DNA of 64,000 nucleotides from Chanos chanos (taxonomy: Eukaryota; Chordata; Actinopteri; Gonorynchiformes; Chanidae): the NCBI RefSeq assembly GCF_902362185.1, contig NC_044507.1, positions 16,855,544-16,919,543 of the forward strand. Reading direction: 5' to 3'. The notes under the pieces were generated by a model, which worked only from the letters and a program-made list of their open reading frames with translations, made no database searches and had not been told where the DNA came from. Within the stretch, counting starts at the first letter, position 1; each line of letters starts with the position of its first letter. A program made the translations under genes and the position numbers. This document shows, piece by piece, positions 19,301 to 29,270 of the stretch.

Positions 19301-20237
19301 TTCTTTGGAGGTGAATAGAAGGGTGGAAGATTTTCTTTGGCAAAGGCCAAACAAATTTACTGACTTTTTTTACAATCTTCCCTGAACATATATAACCTTT
19401 GCCCTGAGCACAGGGTTGAGGAGGGCAGGTGCAGTGGGAATGAAGAGTGGCAAACACTTGAGAACCTTCATTGGAGTCTTGTTTCAATCTTCTAAGTGGG
19501 GCCCTCCAAGAAGCCAGCCAAAAATATAAATCTATTATTAGAATGACAATAAACCTAGCCAAGTACCCACAAATAACACTGTCTCCAGTATCCTGTCTTA
19601 AGACTGGAGCTGTTGTTAACATCGTCATCCATACCCTGAGATTTTTAAGAAGCATCGATAGTTTTTCACCGCAAAGATAAGTCAGGACGTTTCACTGTCT
19701 TTTTTTTGCCTGTAGATGCTTTTGTGGGCTGGTCCAGAACATTTAAAGCCAGTGTGATTTGAATGAGACATCAGTTAATGTGAGATGTTAATGACTGGCA
19801 TTTTCTTTTGATACATACTCCACACATTTCCATCAACCCACCTTACAGTCTTGTGCAGCGTCTTCCAAGGAGTACAATCTGTGACCTTTATGAGTTGGAG
19901 ATGATTTGCATGCGATGCACGCGGGCTGTAGGTCTTCTAAACAAAAAAGGGTCAGTGTTTCGCCATGTTCACTGCATGCAAGAGGATCATTTTTTCTCCG
20001 CTCATTCAGAAAACCTTCACAGGTCTTCTCAAGCTTGGTATTGATGATGAGCTCTCCCATCGAGGATGGCTGGCAGCACAAAGGACACTCACAAGACTGA
20101 CTGACACCCTTCCAGATATTTTCCAAGCAAGGTTTACAGAATCTGTGTCTGCAGAATAGAACCACGGGCTGGCGAAAAATGTTTCCACAGATGGGACAGG
20201 AGAGATCATCTTCACGAAGAGACTGCATGGTTGCCAT
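16347..20237 (-). CDS. TRIM-family E3 ubiquitin ligase (RING, B-box, coiled coil, PRY-SPRY)
   Basis: Predicted cytoplasmic ubiquitin ligase of the fish TRIM35/TRIM39/zinc-binding protein A33-like group; the substrate is unknown. Exons on the - strand: 20237-19842, 19038-18943 (96 bp), 18725-18495 (231 bp), 17495-17473 (23 bp), 17337-17219 and 16885-16347. The 96, 231 and 23 bp exons are the classic TRIM set. All junctions are GT-AG and in phase, giving 467 residues. The RING is CPIC ... CRHRFCKPC ... CPLC near residues 14-54. The B-box 2 starts [12 protein letters not shown] and ends HKGH. Exons 2-3 are strongly helical and charged. The last exon has PRY ([12 protein letters not shown]) and SPRY blocks ([28 protein letters not shown]). 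The first ATG (MATMQSL) sits directly before the RING; a second ATG three codons on is possible. I give no symbol because TRIM orthology in fish is unreliable. Confidence 0.88.
17740..18420 (+). mobile_element. Decayed, internally deleted Tc1/mariner-like transposon in a TRIM intron
   Basis: In the intron between TRIM exons 3 and 4. I recognise degenerate blocks of a widespread fish Tc1-like element: CAGTATTTCAGAAACAGCCA near 17809, CATCCAGTCAGCAGCAGTG near 17888, CAACTGTGTGATGTCATCAT near 18263, and GCAAAAGGGGGATCCAAC near 18363 followed by a CCTAATGAACTGGCCA-type end. The order matches the family, but the middle is shorter and the reading frame is lost. Recognition is from memory; the ends are approximate. 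Confidence 0.65.
18838..18899. repeat. AAAT/AT-rich simple repeat
   Basis: Runs of AAATA and TATATA just downstream (on the gene strand) of the TRIM 96-bp exon. Confidence 0.85.
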
Positions 20238-22589
20238 TGCCCCTTTAAGACTTTTGACTCTTCGCTGGGGTCAGATAAGGCTGGGGTGACTCCACCCTCT
20301 TTTCCAAGGTTCTGCGTCTTCAGGAGTACGCATGTGTGAAATCTAATCAACCTCCTCCTGATTTGCTAGGGCATACGCCAACAATCATGACTGAGAACTG
20401 AAGACATGAAGGTACCAACCTCAGATTCAAACAGATCACTATGGGATATCTTTGAAGTAAGCATTATTAGACAGAGCCAAAAAGCATTCAGTGAAGAGAA
20501 GATTGTCTTCAGCTCTGGTGCATGGGCAATTAAGGACAGCAGTAGTCAAACTAAGCGTCTTGAACAGCTGTGATTACATTTGGAGCAGAGTGAAAATGTT
20601 ATCCATGCCAAAGAATGGGTTAAGAGATCAGAGGAGCAAGAGTAAACTGATTCAAGCAGCAGTGGACTCATTTAAGTTTTGGAAAGACAAATGTAAAGAT
20701 TCCAATGGGGAAAGCAGTGAGGATGAGTAATAACAGACCAGCTGATCTTGAGTAAGCCTGTATTATATTGGCATAGCAGTAGGATAAGAGTGCTTAGTAA
20801 CCAAAACGTTGAGGATTTGAAGCTCAAGCAAGACAATTCATAACTGTTGTACCCCTTTAGAATGGATGTCAAAAAGGGATGTAGCCCATAATGAAGAAAG
20901 TAATGGTTGCAATTTGTTCTGAATAGACTATAATATACATAATCTATGCTTACCACAGGATTGTAAGTTTATGTTTCTGATTCACTTTGGGAGTATTTTT
21001 TTATTTTAGTAATTAAGCATCAGAGAGCATGGGAAAAGGGATTCCCTGAGAAACAAGATTTGCAGGGGAAAGGACAAACTTTGCAAGAGAAATGCTACTC
21101 TAGGGCTGAGCAATTTGGGGAAAATATCAAATTGTGATTTTTCTGCCAGATAGAGCGATTTTGATTCGATTTGCAATATATATATTTTTTTTAAGTCAAG
21201 CTTCAGTTCAATTTTCACTGTGTAATAAATTTAAAACATGTGATGGAGCATTACCACATGAGATACCATCAAAATATTAACTGCTCTATACTTTAATGCA
21301 AAGATGATAACTTAAAGATATGGAATTGCTTCAAACATGTATTTATTACATTTTGGTAAAAAAAAAAAAAAAACATAGAACAATCGAACATGTAAGGGAT
21401 AATGAAGTCCGTCGGTCATTATCGAAAAATAATCCCGACAGCACGAACAGAACCACGCTCATCATACAGCTACTTATCAAAACGATAAAAGAACCTTCAG
21501 ACAATGTTTCATTCTAACGATTTTATTGCCGTTTCGTGGTTTCGGCTGAGGAACCGTAGGCCAGACGCGCTCCATAACGTATATCCTAAATCGCAGCCTT
21601 TGCAATTTGCTAATTGCATTGTTTCAAATCGCGATTTCGATTTTAAATCGATTAATCGTTCAGCCCTAGGCTACTCCATAGCTATATAGGTAGAGAGGCA
21701 AAAGGAGATTGAAGCCTCACATGTAGCACAGGCTTTTCACTTCTCATTGCAGTTTGGTAGTGGAGTGTCTACAGCCCACTGCAATGATGGATATAATTAC
21801 ACTCACCTTCTTTGGGCTGTCTCAGGCTGTAATTCACCGATATTTCTCACTGTGACAGCTTTGTAAGCCATATGTACAAGTTGGAGCATGGGCAAAAAAG
21901 AGACAGTAAACTTCAGAGGCAAAGTTAGTAGCCAAGTCATTTATTCTTTGGCTCTGTGTGTAAAGGGAAAGTTGATACCTTTTAAATATATTGGCTCATT
22001 GCAACACTTACCTTAGCATCAGATGGCTTTTCCACCCAACACTTGGATTTTTAGTTTTTAAAATGTTCATTTTCCATAATAACCGTTAAGAACTACGTTG
22101 ATTGATTTGATATGATGACTGTCATAGAAAATCACTGGGGTAATTTCTGTGATGGAAATGTAGTGTGAGCACTCATTCCTAAAAATAAAAACACAGCAAT
22201 AAAACTGAATCACGCACACAGAACATATAGGAATGGACAAACAAAAGAGTGAGATCTCAGCTATTGCGCAATGAATCACTAACTTGTTTCTAATACCTAT
22301 GGGTGGTAATCCTTCTTTGACTACTTTGTATCTGTGACCACAAATCTAAGGATCAGGAGCAAAGTTGAGGTTAAATACTGACACACAGCAATATTCAGAA
22401 ATTCCTGCATGGATTTTACATCTTAATTACAATCAGATCAAGAGGATAAGAACCTGATTTTAAAAATATTGAGCAAGCTCTAATCATTTGCAACCCGCAA
22501 ATATGTATCTGACACAGTCCTGCCAAATACACAGAAACAAACAGCTCAAGCTTTGGTAGACAAACGTTTTAATAAAGGGTTTTCCGTAC
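20238..22589. other. Region between the TRIM gene and the isolated RING exon
   Basis: It includes the upstream region of the TRIM gene, an unassigned short open frame near 20407-20730 (+) with no recognised similarity, and a hAT-type MITE at 21101-21668. I searched the - strand for TRIM exons 2-6 belonging to the RING exon at 22590-22937 and found none. Confidence 0.55.
21101..21668. mobile_element. hAT-type non-autonomous element (TAGGGCTG ends)
   Basis: It begins TAGGGCTGAGCAATTTGGGG and ends CGATTAATCGTTCAGCCCTA, which are inverted terminal repeats typical of a common fish hAT MITE. Flanks TGCTACTC and GGCTACTC agree at 7 of 8 positions, consistent with the 8-bp target duplication of hAT elements. 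No transposase frame is seen in its 568 bp. Confidence 0.75.
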
Positions 22590-22937
22590 CTTGCAGTCCT
22601 CTAGAGCCTCTTTTAGAGGATAGATTCTGTGATTTTTATGGTTTCCCATCTGATGGCATGTTTTGCAGACAGGGCACAAATCCTGAATGCAAAACAGTGT
22701 CAGTTTCTCGCCATGTTCTTCACACGTTCTCTGTGGAGGCCTTTGGGTCTTTCCTCTGCAGAGTGGACACTCCTGATTGCCCTGCTGCTCCCAAAACTGC
22801 TGCAGACAGAATTTGCAGAAGCCACAGCCACACGAGCAGCAGCAGAGGACAACAGGAACACTGAATATTTCCCCACATATTGTGCAGGATGGGTCTTCAT
22901 CTGTGAGAGCAGCGTCCATTCTGCCTCTGCTCCTCAC
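22590..22937 (-). CDS. Isolated TRIM-like RING plus B-box exon (partial gene or alternative first exon)
   Basis: One open exon of 116 codons, starting at ATG 22937 or more likely the internal ATG at 22919 (MDAALTDEDPSC). It ends GACTGCAAG|gtacgg in phase 0, the same phase and position as exon 1 of the neighbouring TRIM gene. The RING begins CTICGEIFSVPVVL and ends CPLC. In place of the usual C-x-H-x-F-C-x-x-C core it has a Cys-rich CSCGCGFCKFC with no His. The B-box is well kept (CEEHGEKLTLFC ... CKTC ... HKNH). No coiled-coil or SPRY exons follow before the next gene. It may be a truncated tandem duplicate or an alternative first exon that splices to the TRIM exon at 19038. The open frame argues against long decay. 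Confidence 0.6.
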
Positions 22938-23748
22938 TCCTGTCTGTTCCAGGCAGAATGGTACTCTATGTACTAATGTGCATGTGTACTTCTACGGGTC
23001 ATATACAATTACAAGAATGTCAGGCACATGAGAGAGAAGCCTCACGTGTGTGAACGTCACATTGACCTGAAACAAAAATGGTTGCATATCTAAAAATAAA
23101 AATTTTGATGTTTTCGGTATGAGAGACGAAAAGACAATGTTTTGAAAGCCCGGCATCCTGATTTACACTGGCATGATCTCAGATTTCTCGGCGTTACTAA
23201 AATCCGGTGTCAGAAAGAGCTGGAATTGGATTAACTGATATAAAACTGTTAACGGCAACAATTTCGAACATTTAAAAAAAATTCCAAGTCTTCTGCATCA
23301 TTTAAATGACTAAATTGTCTTTCGTAGTAGAAGTGAATTGATTACAAGTAATCAGCATTCATATCAGAATAGTTTAACGTTGAAACGTTAGTTTAAAGAC
23401 ACATTTTGGGCAAACATAAAGACGAAAACGACGTTTTCTTTTGACTTTGATTTTTCCAACATTTTTCCAAATTCTTTTTTGAAATTTAGCGCACTGGGCA
23501 GAATTGAGCGCCGGAAACAGTAGCCTCGGAAGTGGATGTTAGTTGGTGACCTCAAACCGTGCGCACCAGTTTAAATTCGATTGTTTTGGCTGCACAGCCT
23601 ATTTTGTATGCAAGTCGTTTGTTTGGTTGCTCGTTTTCCCACAAAACCCTGCTTTTATTTCGCCAGTTACTGCGATATTTTCAACTTGCGACACCTCATA
23701 ACTTGTATGATTCTCTGGAAGAAAGCGCTGTTTACTTTAAATGTTTGA
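22938..23748. other. Upstream region of the first tandem zinc-finger gene
   Basis: No coding signal. From about 23362 the sequence is nearly identical to 28897 onward, so this is the 5' edge of the duplicated block. The shared part includes the presumed promoter and 5' UTR of both zinc-finger copies. Confidence 0.6.
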
Positions 23749-25452
23749 ATGATGGCTAAATCTCTTTCTTTCCAAACGGAACTTGCCTCCATCATGGAGC
23801 TTATGACCAAGACTGCCATGGAACAAATTTGCCGAGTTGTCGACACAGACTTCGCTTTTTTACGCCAAGAACTGTCCCGAGTCACGTGTGAAAATAAAAT
23901 CTTAAATGAGAAACTGCTTTCCCTGGAGGCTGAAACAGAGGACAGCGAAAATAAAACACACCACTCCATCAAGAACTGTCGCTCTGTTGGGATTCAGACT
24001 GGAGAGATAAATCTGCGGGAGAGTGCCAACAACAGTAATGTTCTTTTTAAACTATCTGTATCTATGATGTATCTCATGCAACGCTATATTAGTTACGATT
24101 ACATGTTTTAAATGAGATTGCATTTCTTTAAATGTATTGGCACCTAGACGAATTAACTTCTGTCGCTTTTTTTTTATCTTGAAAACAGTAGACTGTCCGT
24201 CCATTAATGGGGTTTTCGGAAAGGAGTGGTGCATCAGTTTATGGAAAGCTGAGGACCCAAGAGAAGAAACTTTTACAGATGCTGTTCTTAATCCTCCTAT
24301 ATTGGATGAGGCAAGATTCCCTTTCTTCTCCCTTTTGTGATTGTATAAGCCTTGCTTTGTGTAGATTATGAGCCTGTTTATATATAGTGTGGTATTTTGG
24401 TCATAATGCTAAAATTATGTTGATTGCTTGTCAGCGTGCTGAAAAGGAGGAAGAAACAACTGTGTCAATATCCATAAAAGAAGAGAACATGGAAGAGGAA
24501 ACAGGTTTCAGGGACTTGCGAAGAGAGAGAGAAAACAGAGATGGTAAGGGTTTTGGAAATTTATTGAGACAATTGTGCAAGGATAACATGATCACAGATT
24601 AAATCATTGCAAGCTGCTGTTTACAGTTATTAGCAGAAATCATTTTTATTTAATTATAATATTTGGTGTTTTGGGTGTGTGTTTACAGCAAGAAGACCCC
24701 TTTTTTCACCTGAACGTGAGAGTTTGTCTGCTGACACCCCAGAAACAGGAGTTCTAGAAGACTTTCAGTGTGTTCAGCGAAGATCTAATGGTGATTCTAC
24801 TGAGTATGACAAAGATGATGTACCCACTGAAAGTGCTGAAGAAGAGAAGACAGGTCTCATAGACTCACAGTCTGTAACCTCACAGCCTGTATTTATCGAC
24901 CGAGTGACCGTTTCCACCACTGAAACGGAACAAACTCTCAGTGGTTTCAGTAAAGTTGATGTAACTCAGCGACCAAATGATCAAAATCAAAAGAAGGCCA
25001 AGTTAACCTGTTCAGAGTGTGGGAAGACGTTTAAGCGACAGAGTAATTTTACAACTCATATGAGGTCTCATTACAAACAGAAAACTCGTAATTACATTTC
25101 TCAGGGGAAAAAAGCAAGATGTTGTGAGCACTGTGGAAAGGAGTTTTCTTCACTCACTAACTTAAAGGATCATTATGTTGTGCATACAGGTGAGAAACCT
25201 TATAGGTGTAATGTCTGTGGAAAATCATTCTCTAAGAGAGGAAACTTAAACGTCCATCAGCGCATCCACACAGGTGAAAAGCCTTTTGCCTGTTCAGCAT
25301 GTGGAAAATGTTTCACACAGAAAATCAATCTGCTTAATCACATGTCTGTTCACACCCAGCCTAAGAAGAGAACTAAAACCAGATCTGTGGGCCAAACCTG
25401 GTGTTTGAACTTAGTTCCTGTCCAAGGGAGCATTTACACTGTACTGGGCTAG
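23749..25452 (+). CDS. C2H2 zinc-finger protein, tandem copy 1 (four fingers)
   Basis: Probable nuclear DNA-binding protein; target unknown. Exons: 23749-24034, 24189-24310, 24435-24543, 24689-25452, giving 426 residues. Exon 1 encodes a helical segment (ELASIMELMTKTAMEQIC, about residues 11-28) typical of a large teleost zinc-finger group. Exon 2 carries VFGKEWCISLW and exon 3 the SUMO-like SISIKEE. Exon 4 has an acidic stretch and four C2H2 fingers, the first (CSECGKTF) set apart from three fingers joined by TGEKP linkers. The intron after exon 2 has a GC donor (GATGAG|gcaaga). Helix positions -1, 2, 3 and 6 of finger 2 are S, T, N, D, all different from copy 2. The last 18 or so residues after RSVGQ come from inserted mobile-element sequence, so the tail differs from copy 2. 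The second ATG of the starting pair is also possible. Confidence 0.82.
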
Positions 25453-26190
25453 ACTTAAACAGAGCTTAGCCAGGAGCTTAGCATGGGGTGTTGTGTAGTG
25501 TCTCTATGGTTGAGAATTCTGCCGTCGGTTACATGGCCCATAGTGTAAACGCAATAGGAACTCTTGCACCTGTGCTTGTAGCCCAGGAGGGTATTCCAGA
25601 AAGCAGGTTTAATGAAAACTGAGAGTTAGTTCAATTTATACTTCTGCATCAAGTCTACGCCATAAGTACAGCGTAGGCTCTGCGTAGCCGCGTACCCTAC
25701 GCCATAGCCTGACGCGCACCTCCCCATAAATGTAACTGCACCGCAACGACGCGCATCGAAGCAGACCACAACAGCCACGGTCCGTTTGGGTTCGGTAGCA
25801 TCACCCTCCTTCTGCCTCAGTCGGTTCAGTGGATGTACACACCATCTCCTCCGATGTCTTCTCTCTTTTCTGTGTGGCACTAATTTCAGTAAAAGTAACT
25901 GTTGTCCCAGCTCCAGCATAATCCACTCAGTTTCAAAACAAAGCCACAGGGCTTTTCTATTAGGAGGTTTACTACTTGCTCTGAGTTAACCAACTCTGAA
26001 TTTTCATTAAACCCGCTTTCTGGAATAACCCCCTGGACAAAGTTTTTAGGCTTACGTTCCTGGGCTGATGGCCCACAGTGTAAACAGAGCGGAGGCTTGG
26101 GGAGGTCGGTCTTCCGTGCAGTAATTTTCAATTGTGGTAGGGGGTGCTGTCGCTATTTTGACACGGGGAGACAATTTTTTTGGTGACGTT
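25390..26190. mobile_element. Nested MITE cluster inserted at the 3' end of zinc-finger copy 1
   Basis: Absent from copy 2. An inner element at about 25583-26036 has long inverted ends: CCAGGAGGGTATTCCAGAAA on the left, and on the right the inverted form of a GGTTATTCCAGAAAGCGGG end. Inside it lies a segment rich in CTACGC and GCGTAGGC (from about 25635) that resembles a second common fish MITE. Outer sequence on both sides shares CATTTACACTGTA- and CACAGTGTAAAC-type motifs, suggesting an older outer element. Family assignment is uncertain. Confidence 0.6.
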
Positions 26191-26310
26191 GATATGTCAA
26201 CATTCATGTATTAATGACAGCAAATGTTTTTGTATTCTCATTCTTAAGAAGCTTTTCCTTTGATAACAAAATGGATTTTATGTAAATGTTTCTTTATTTT
26301 TGTCCTGCAG

Positions 26311-26379
26311 TTAATCAAGAAGCCATACAAGACCACAAGCCAGCTCTTTAAAACTGAGATAAATGGATATACTGTATGA
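26311..26379 (+). other. Candidate terminal exon (fifth exon) of zinc-finger copy 1
   Basis: A good acceptor (TTTTTGTCCTGCAG) precedes a short open frame conserved in copy 2 at 32081. In phase 0 it reads LIKKPYKTTSQLFKTEINGY and stops at 26379. In the phase that follows exon 3 it reads NQEAIQDHKPAL and stops at 26351. Copy 1 has lost the matching donor at the end of its finger exon. This is a prediction; an AATAAA follows at 26738. Confidence 0.35.
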
Positions 26380-27581
26380 ATGCAGAATTTTAATGGGGGA
26401 TATAATGCATGCATGTCCATGTATGTCCATTATAAACAGTTGTTACCCAAGTGGCTCATGAGTCCTGGCTTTTAACATGGGGATGAATGGCAGCGAGGGA
26501 AGACAAACTTCCCTTTGGGCAGGTCTAGCCAGAGTCTATGGTTTTAGTGCCTAAGATCAGTGAACCAATCAGCAGAGCTGACTGCGCTGGTGAATATCCA
26601 ATCAGAGTTTTGAGGGAGGGGGTTATCAATGATATCATGGAAGAATCTTATCATGTGTCATACGTCATACAGCAAGGATAAGAATTGTCGTGTTTAGTCG
26701 ACGTTGTTTCTGTCAGAAGCCAGCTTTGTTGATTGCTAATAAAGCCACAATGGAAACAGAGGACATTGTCCATGTTTTATTAAATACACCATTTCACTAA
26801 TAGGACTACAGTGAGAGGATTAGGGTCAAAACAGTAAGGAGACACTATAATTCTGGATATTTTGCAAAACTAATGCTACATCTTTGTTTGTTCATCGATA
26901 AAACTGCCTCAGAGCAAGACTGTACTGTTTCTCCGTTTTTTGGGTTTTTTTTCTAATGACTTAGTCTATCGATATAGAAATGCACTTATGAGCAATGAGG
27001 CCGTTTTAATGTTTAAATCTGTTAATTTTTTTTTTAAAGATTTTAACTGTGACCTGTTGGGAGGAGAGGGTATAAAAATGTGCTTGCTTTGCAAGATACA
27101 CAAAAACAGAGCAAAAGAGCTAACAAGGAACTCTCCTGTTCTCATGGTATGATATCCCTGTATGGTTAAGAGCACAGTTCAGTGTATGGTTTTGCAGACC
27201 AATATTGACCAAGACATCCTCTAGCTGTAGTCAACATTATCCAAAACATCATCTGCATAAAACAACAGGTAAAACTGGCTTTGTTTACACAGACAACCCT
27301 CACATTTAGTACCACAATATGTGCACATATTATCAAGGACAGGGTAAAATATCCCTGTATGAAAAGTGTCCTTGTTCTGCTCACCTAGTTGAGACATCAA
27401 ACTATGTCCATCCAGCCTTTTGTTTTGCTTTTTTTTTTTCTTTGAGATTTTTCTCTCGGTAAGCTGCAGTTATACTGCCCCCTCTCCTCAGGCTGCATGC
27501 AGCAGGTACAGAACACACTCCCTGTAATAACTTCCTCGATTAGTATGAGACGTCACAAGCCCCTAACTCTAACCACTGCTC

Positions 27582-27750
27582 TAACCATAACCGTAATGGG
27601 CGTGTCATGGACTATAAGTGTCATGTAGTACTGTGCGTCCGCAGTTTGACCTACTTGTTGTTGAATGCAAGTAGGTCTAACTGAAGATCCGCAGCACTAA
27701 AAGACACGCCTACTACATGACACGCCCACTGTGGTTATGGTTAAGCCCAG
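27582..27750. repeat. Imperfect palindromic element
   Basis: The left arm runs ...TAACCATAACC ... GGGCGTGTCATG ... GACCTACTTG and the right arm mirrors it as CAAGTAGGTC ... CATGACACGCCCA ... GGTTATGGTTA. The centre is TTGTTGAATG. About 170 bp that could fold into a long hairpin fits a MITE; superfamily not determined. Confidence 0.6.
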
Positions 27751-28514
27751 TTTATACTTCTGCGTCGAATCTAGCCGCATACCCTACGCGATAGCCTCTA
27801 GGGTTACGCATAATAAGCGTCATCCTCGGGGGTGTGTCGTGTACTGAAGTGGGAGTGTCAGGTAGTCTGCGAGACTGAAGATTGGCTGTGTCCGAAATGC
27901 CATACTACTGTACTGTAAACTGGCCCAGTATACACTGTGTACTGCACACTACTCCCAACCCTAATATACAGTATAGTCTGCAAATATGAGAAGTTTCATG
28001 TAGTGTAGCCTACTACACATTCGCTATCGGTTGGGCTTTTTGTTCTGTTAAAAACGAACAACACACAACTACAACAAACTTAAATCAAAAGTATCCCCAT
28101 AAGAAAACATAAGATTTATTACACTAAAATATTAAACTGATATATATTCGGAGCTGGAGCCGCCGTTGTCGCTGTCCGCCATGTTTTTTGAAATTTTGGA
28201 AAGTTGGAAATTACCGCGTTGCATCATGAGATGCAGTAGCCGATGAAGTGAGCTCTGGCTGTACACTGGAAATTTTTGCCAGAGTAGTACATCGTCCGGG
28301 TAACTGTCGTCTACTGCAAAATTCTTATTTTTCATGTACTACATACTACTTACTACTTTTCCGTCAAGATCAGTATAGGAGCAGTATGTAGTAGTTCTGA
28401 CCGCTAAATCGTATTTTCATCGTCATCGCAATATGAACACGCGCGATGAACACATCACAAAAGACTGCCTAAAACGCGATGAATAAGAAAAATCATTTTA
28501 TGTACATGCATACA

Positions 28515-28790
28515 GTGAGGAGCTCAGGCATCCAGGAGGACCTCGGAGTAGAGCCGCTGCTCTTACGTATTGAAAGGAGTCAGTTGAGGTGGTTCGGGCA
28601 CCTCGCCCTGTGGAGGTGTTCCGGTCACTACCAGCTGCGAGGAGACCCCGGGGCAGACCCAGGACACGTTGGGAGAATTATAGGCTTATATCTGGGCTGG
28701 CCTAGGGACGCCTTGGGATCCCCCAGGAGGAGCTGGTGGATGTTTCGGACACAGACTGCCCTACCCGGCCGCAGAGAAATGATTCCGCAA
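28515..28790 (+). mobile_element. 3' relic of a non-LTR retrotransposon (LINE) ORF
   Basis: On the + strand the peptide contains RIERSQLRWFGHL, then degenerate pieces with GPxxRPRTR- and W-x-R-LG-IP-like spacing. I recognise the C-terminal end of a reverse-transcriptase ORF from a common fish LINE group, whose intact peptides read QLRWFGHLVRMP... and then ...RLAWERLGIPPEEL. The relic is short, frameshifted and 5'-truncated. The clade cannot be settled by eye. Confidence 0.6.
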
Positions 28791-29270
28791 AAAAAGTTCT
28801 GCCTGAAAATCGATGTTGTAAGGGATGGCCATATTTTGGTGACCGGGGCCATCCCGGGCCACCCCTTGGCTCCGCCCTCTTTCGTAGTTGAAGTTCGTAT
28901 CAGAATAGTTTAATGTTCAGACGTTAGTTTAAAGACACATTTTGGGCAAACATAAAGACTAAAACCATGTTTTCTTTTGACTTTGATTTTGACAACATTT
29001 TTCCAAATTCTTTTTTGAAATTTAGCGCACTGGGCAGAATTGAGCGCCGGAAACAGTAGCCTCGGAAGTGGATGTTAGTTGGTGACCTCAAACCGTGCGC
29101 ACCAGTTTAAATTCGATTGTTTTGGCTGCACAGCCTATTTTGTATGCAAGTTGTTTTTTTGTTTGGTTGCTCGTTTTCCCACAAAACCCTGCTTTTATTT
29201 CGCCAGTTACTGCGATATTTTCACCTCATAACTTCTCTGGAAGAAAGCGCTGTTTACTTTAAATGTTTGA

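Larger units (their letters stand above)
23362..27285. repeat. Tandem duplication block, copy 1
   Basis: Matches 28897-33650 in order and orientation. Near-identical parts include the promoter region, all four zinc-finger exons, a small exon-like block at 26311 and a 3' block at 26860-27285. Internal differences are mostly mobile-element insertions. Copy 1 has a nested MITE cluster at 25390-26190 that is absent from copy 2. It also lacks about 1 kb found in copy 2 after 30976. Confidence 0.85.
26380..28896. other. Spacer between the duplicated blocks, rich in MITE and LINE relics
   Basis: Holds the 3' part of copy 1 (to about 27285), a palindromic element at 27582-27750, fragments resembling common fish MITEs (TTTATACTTCTGCGTCG near 27753 and GGCTGTGTCCGAAATGCCAT near 27884) and a LINE 3' relic at 28515-28790. 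No host gene is seen. Confidence 0.6.

Noticed and set aside
19242-19655. Open frame of 137 codons (-) in TRIM intron 1
   Set aside because: It lies inside a well-defined intron of the same strand and has no TRIM-like or other recognised sequence.
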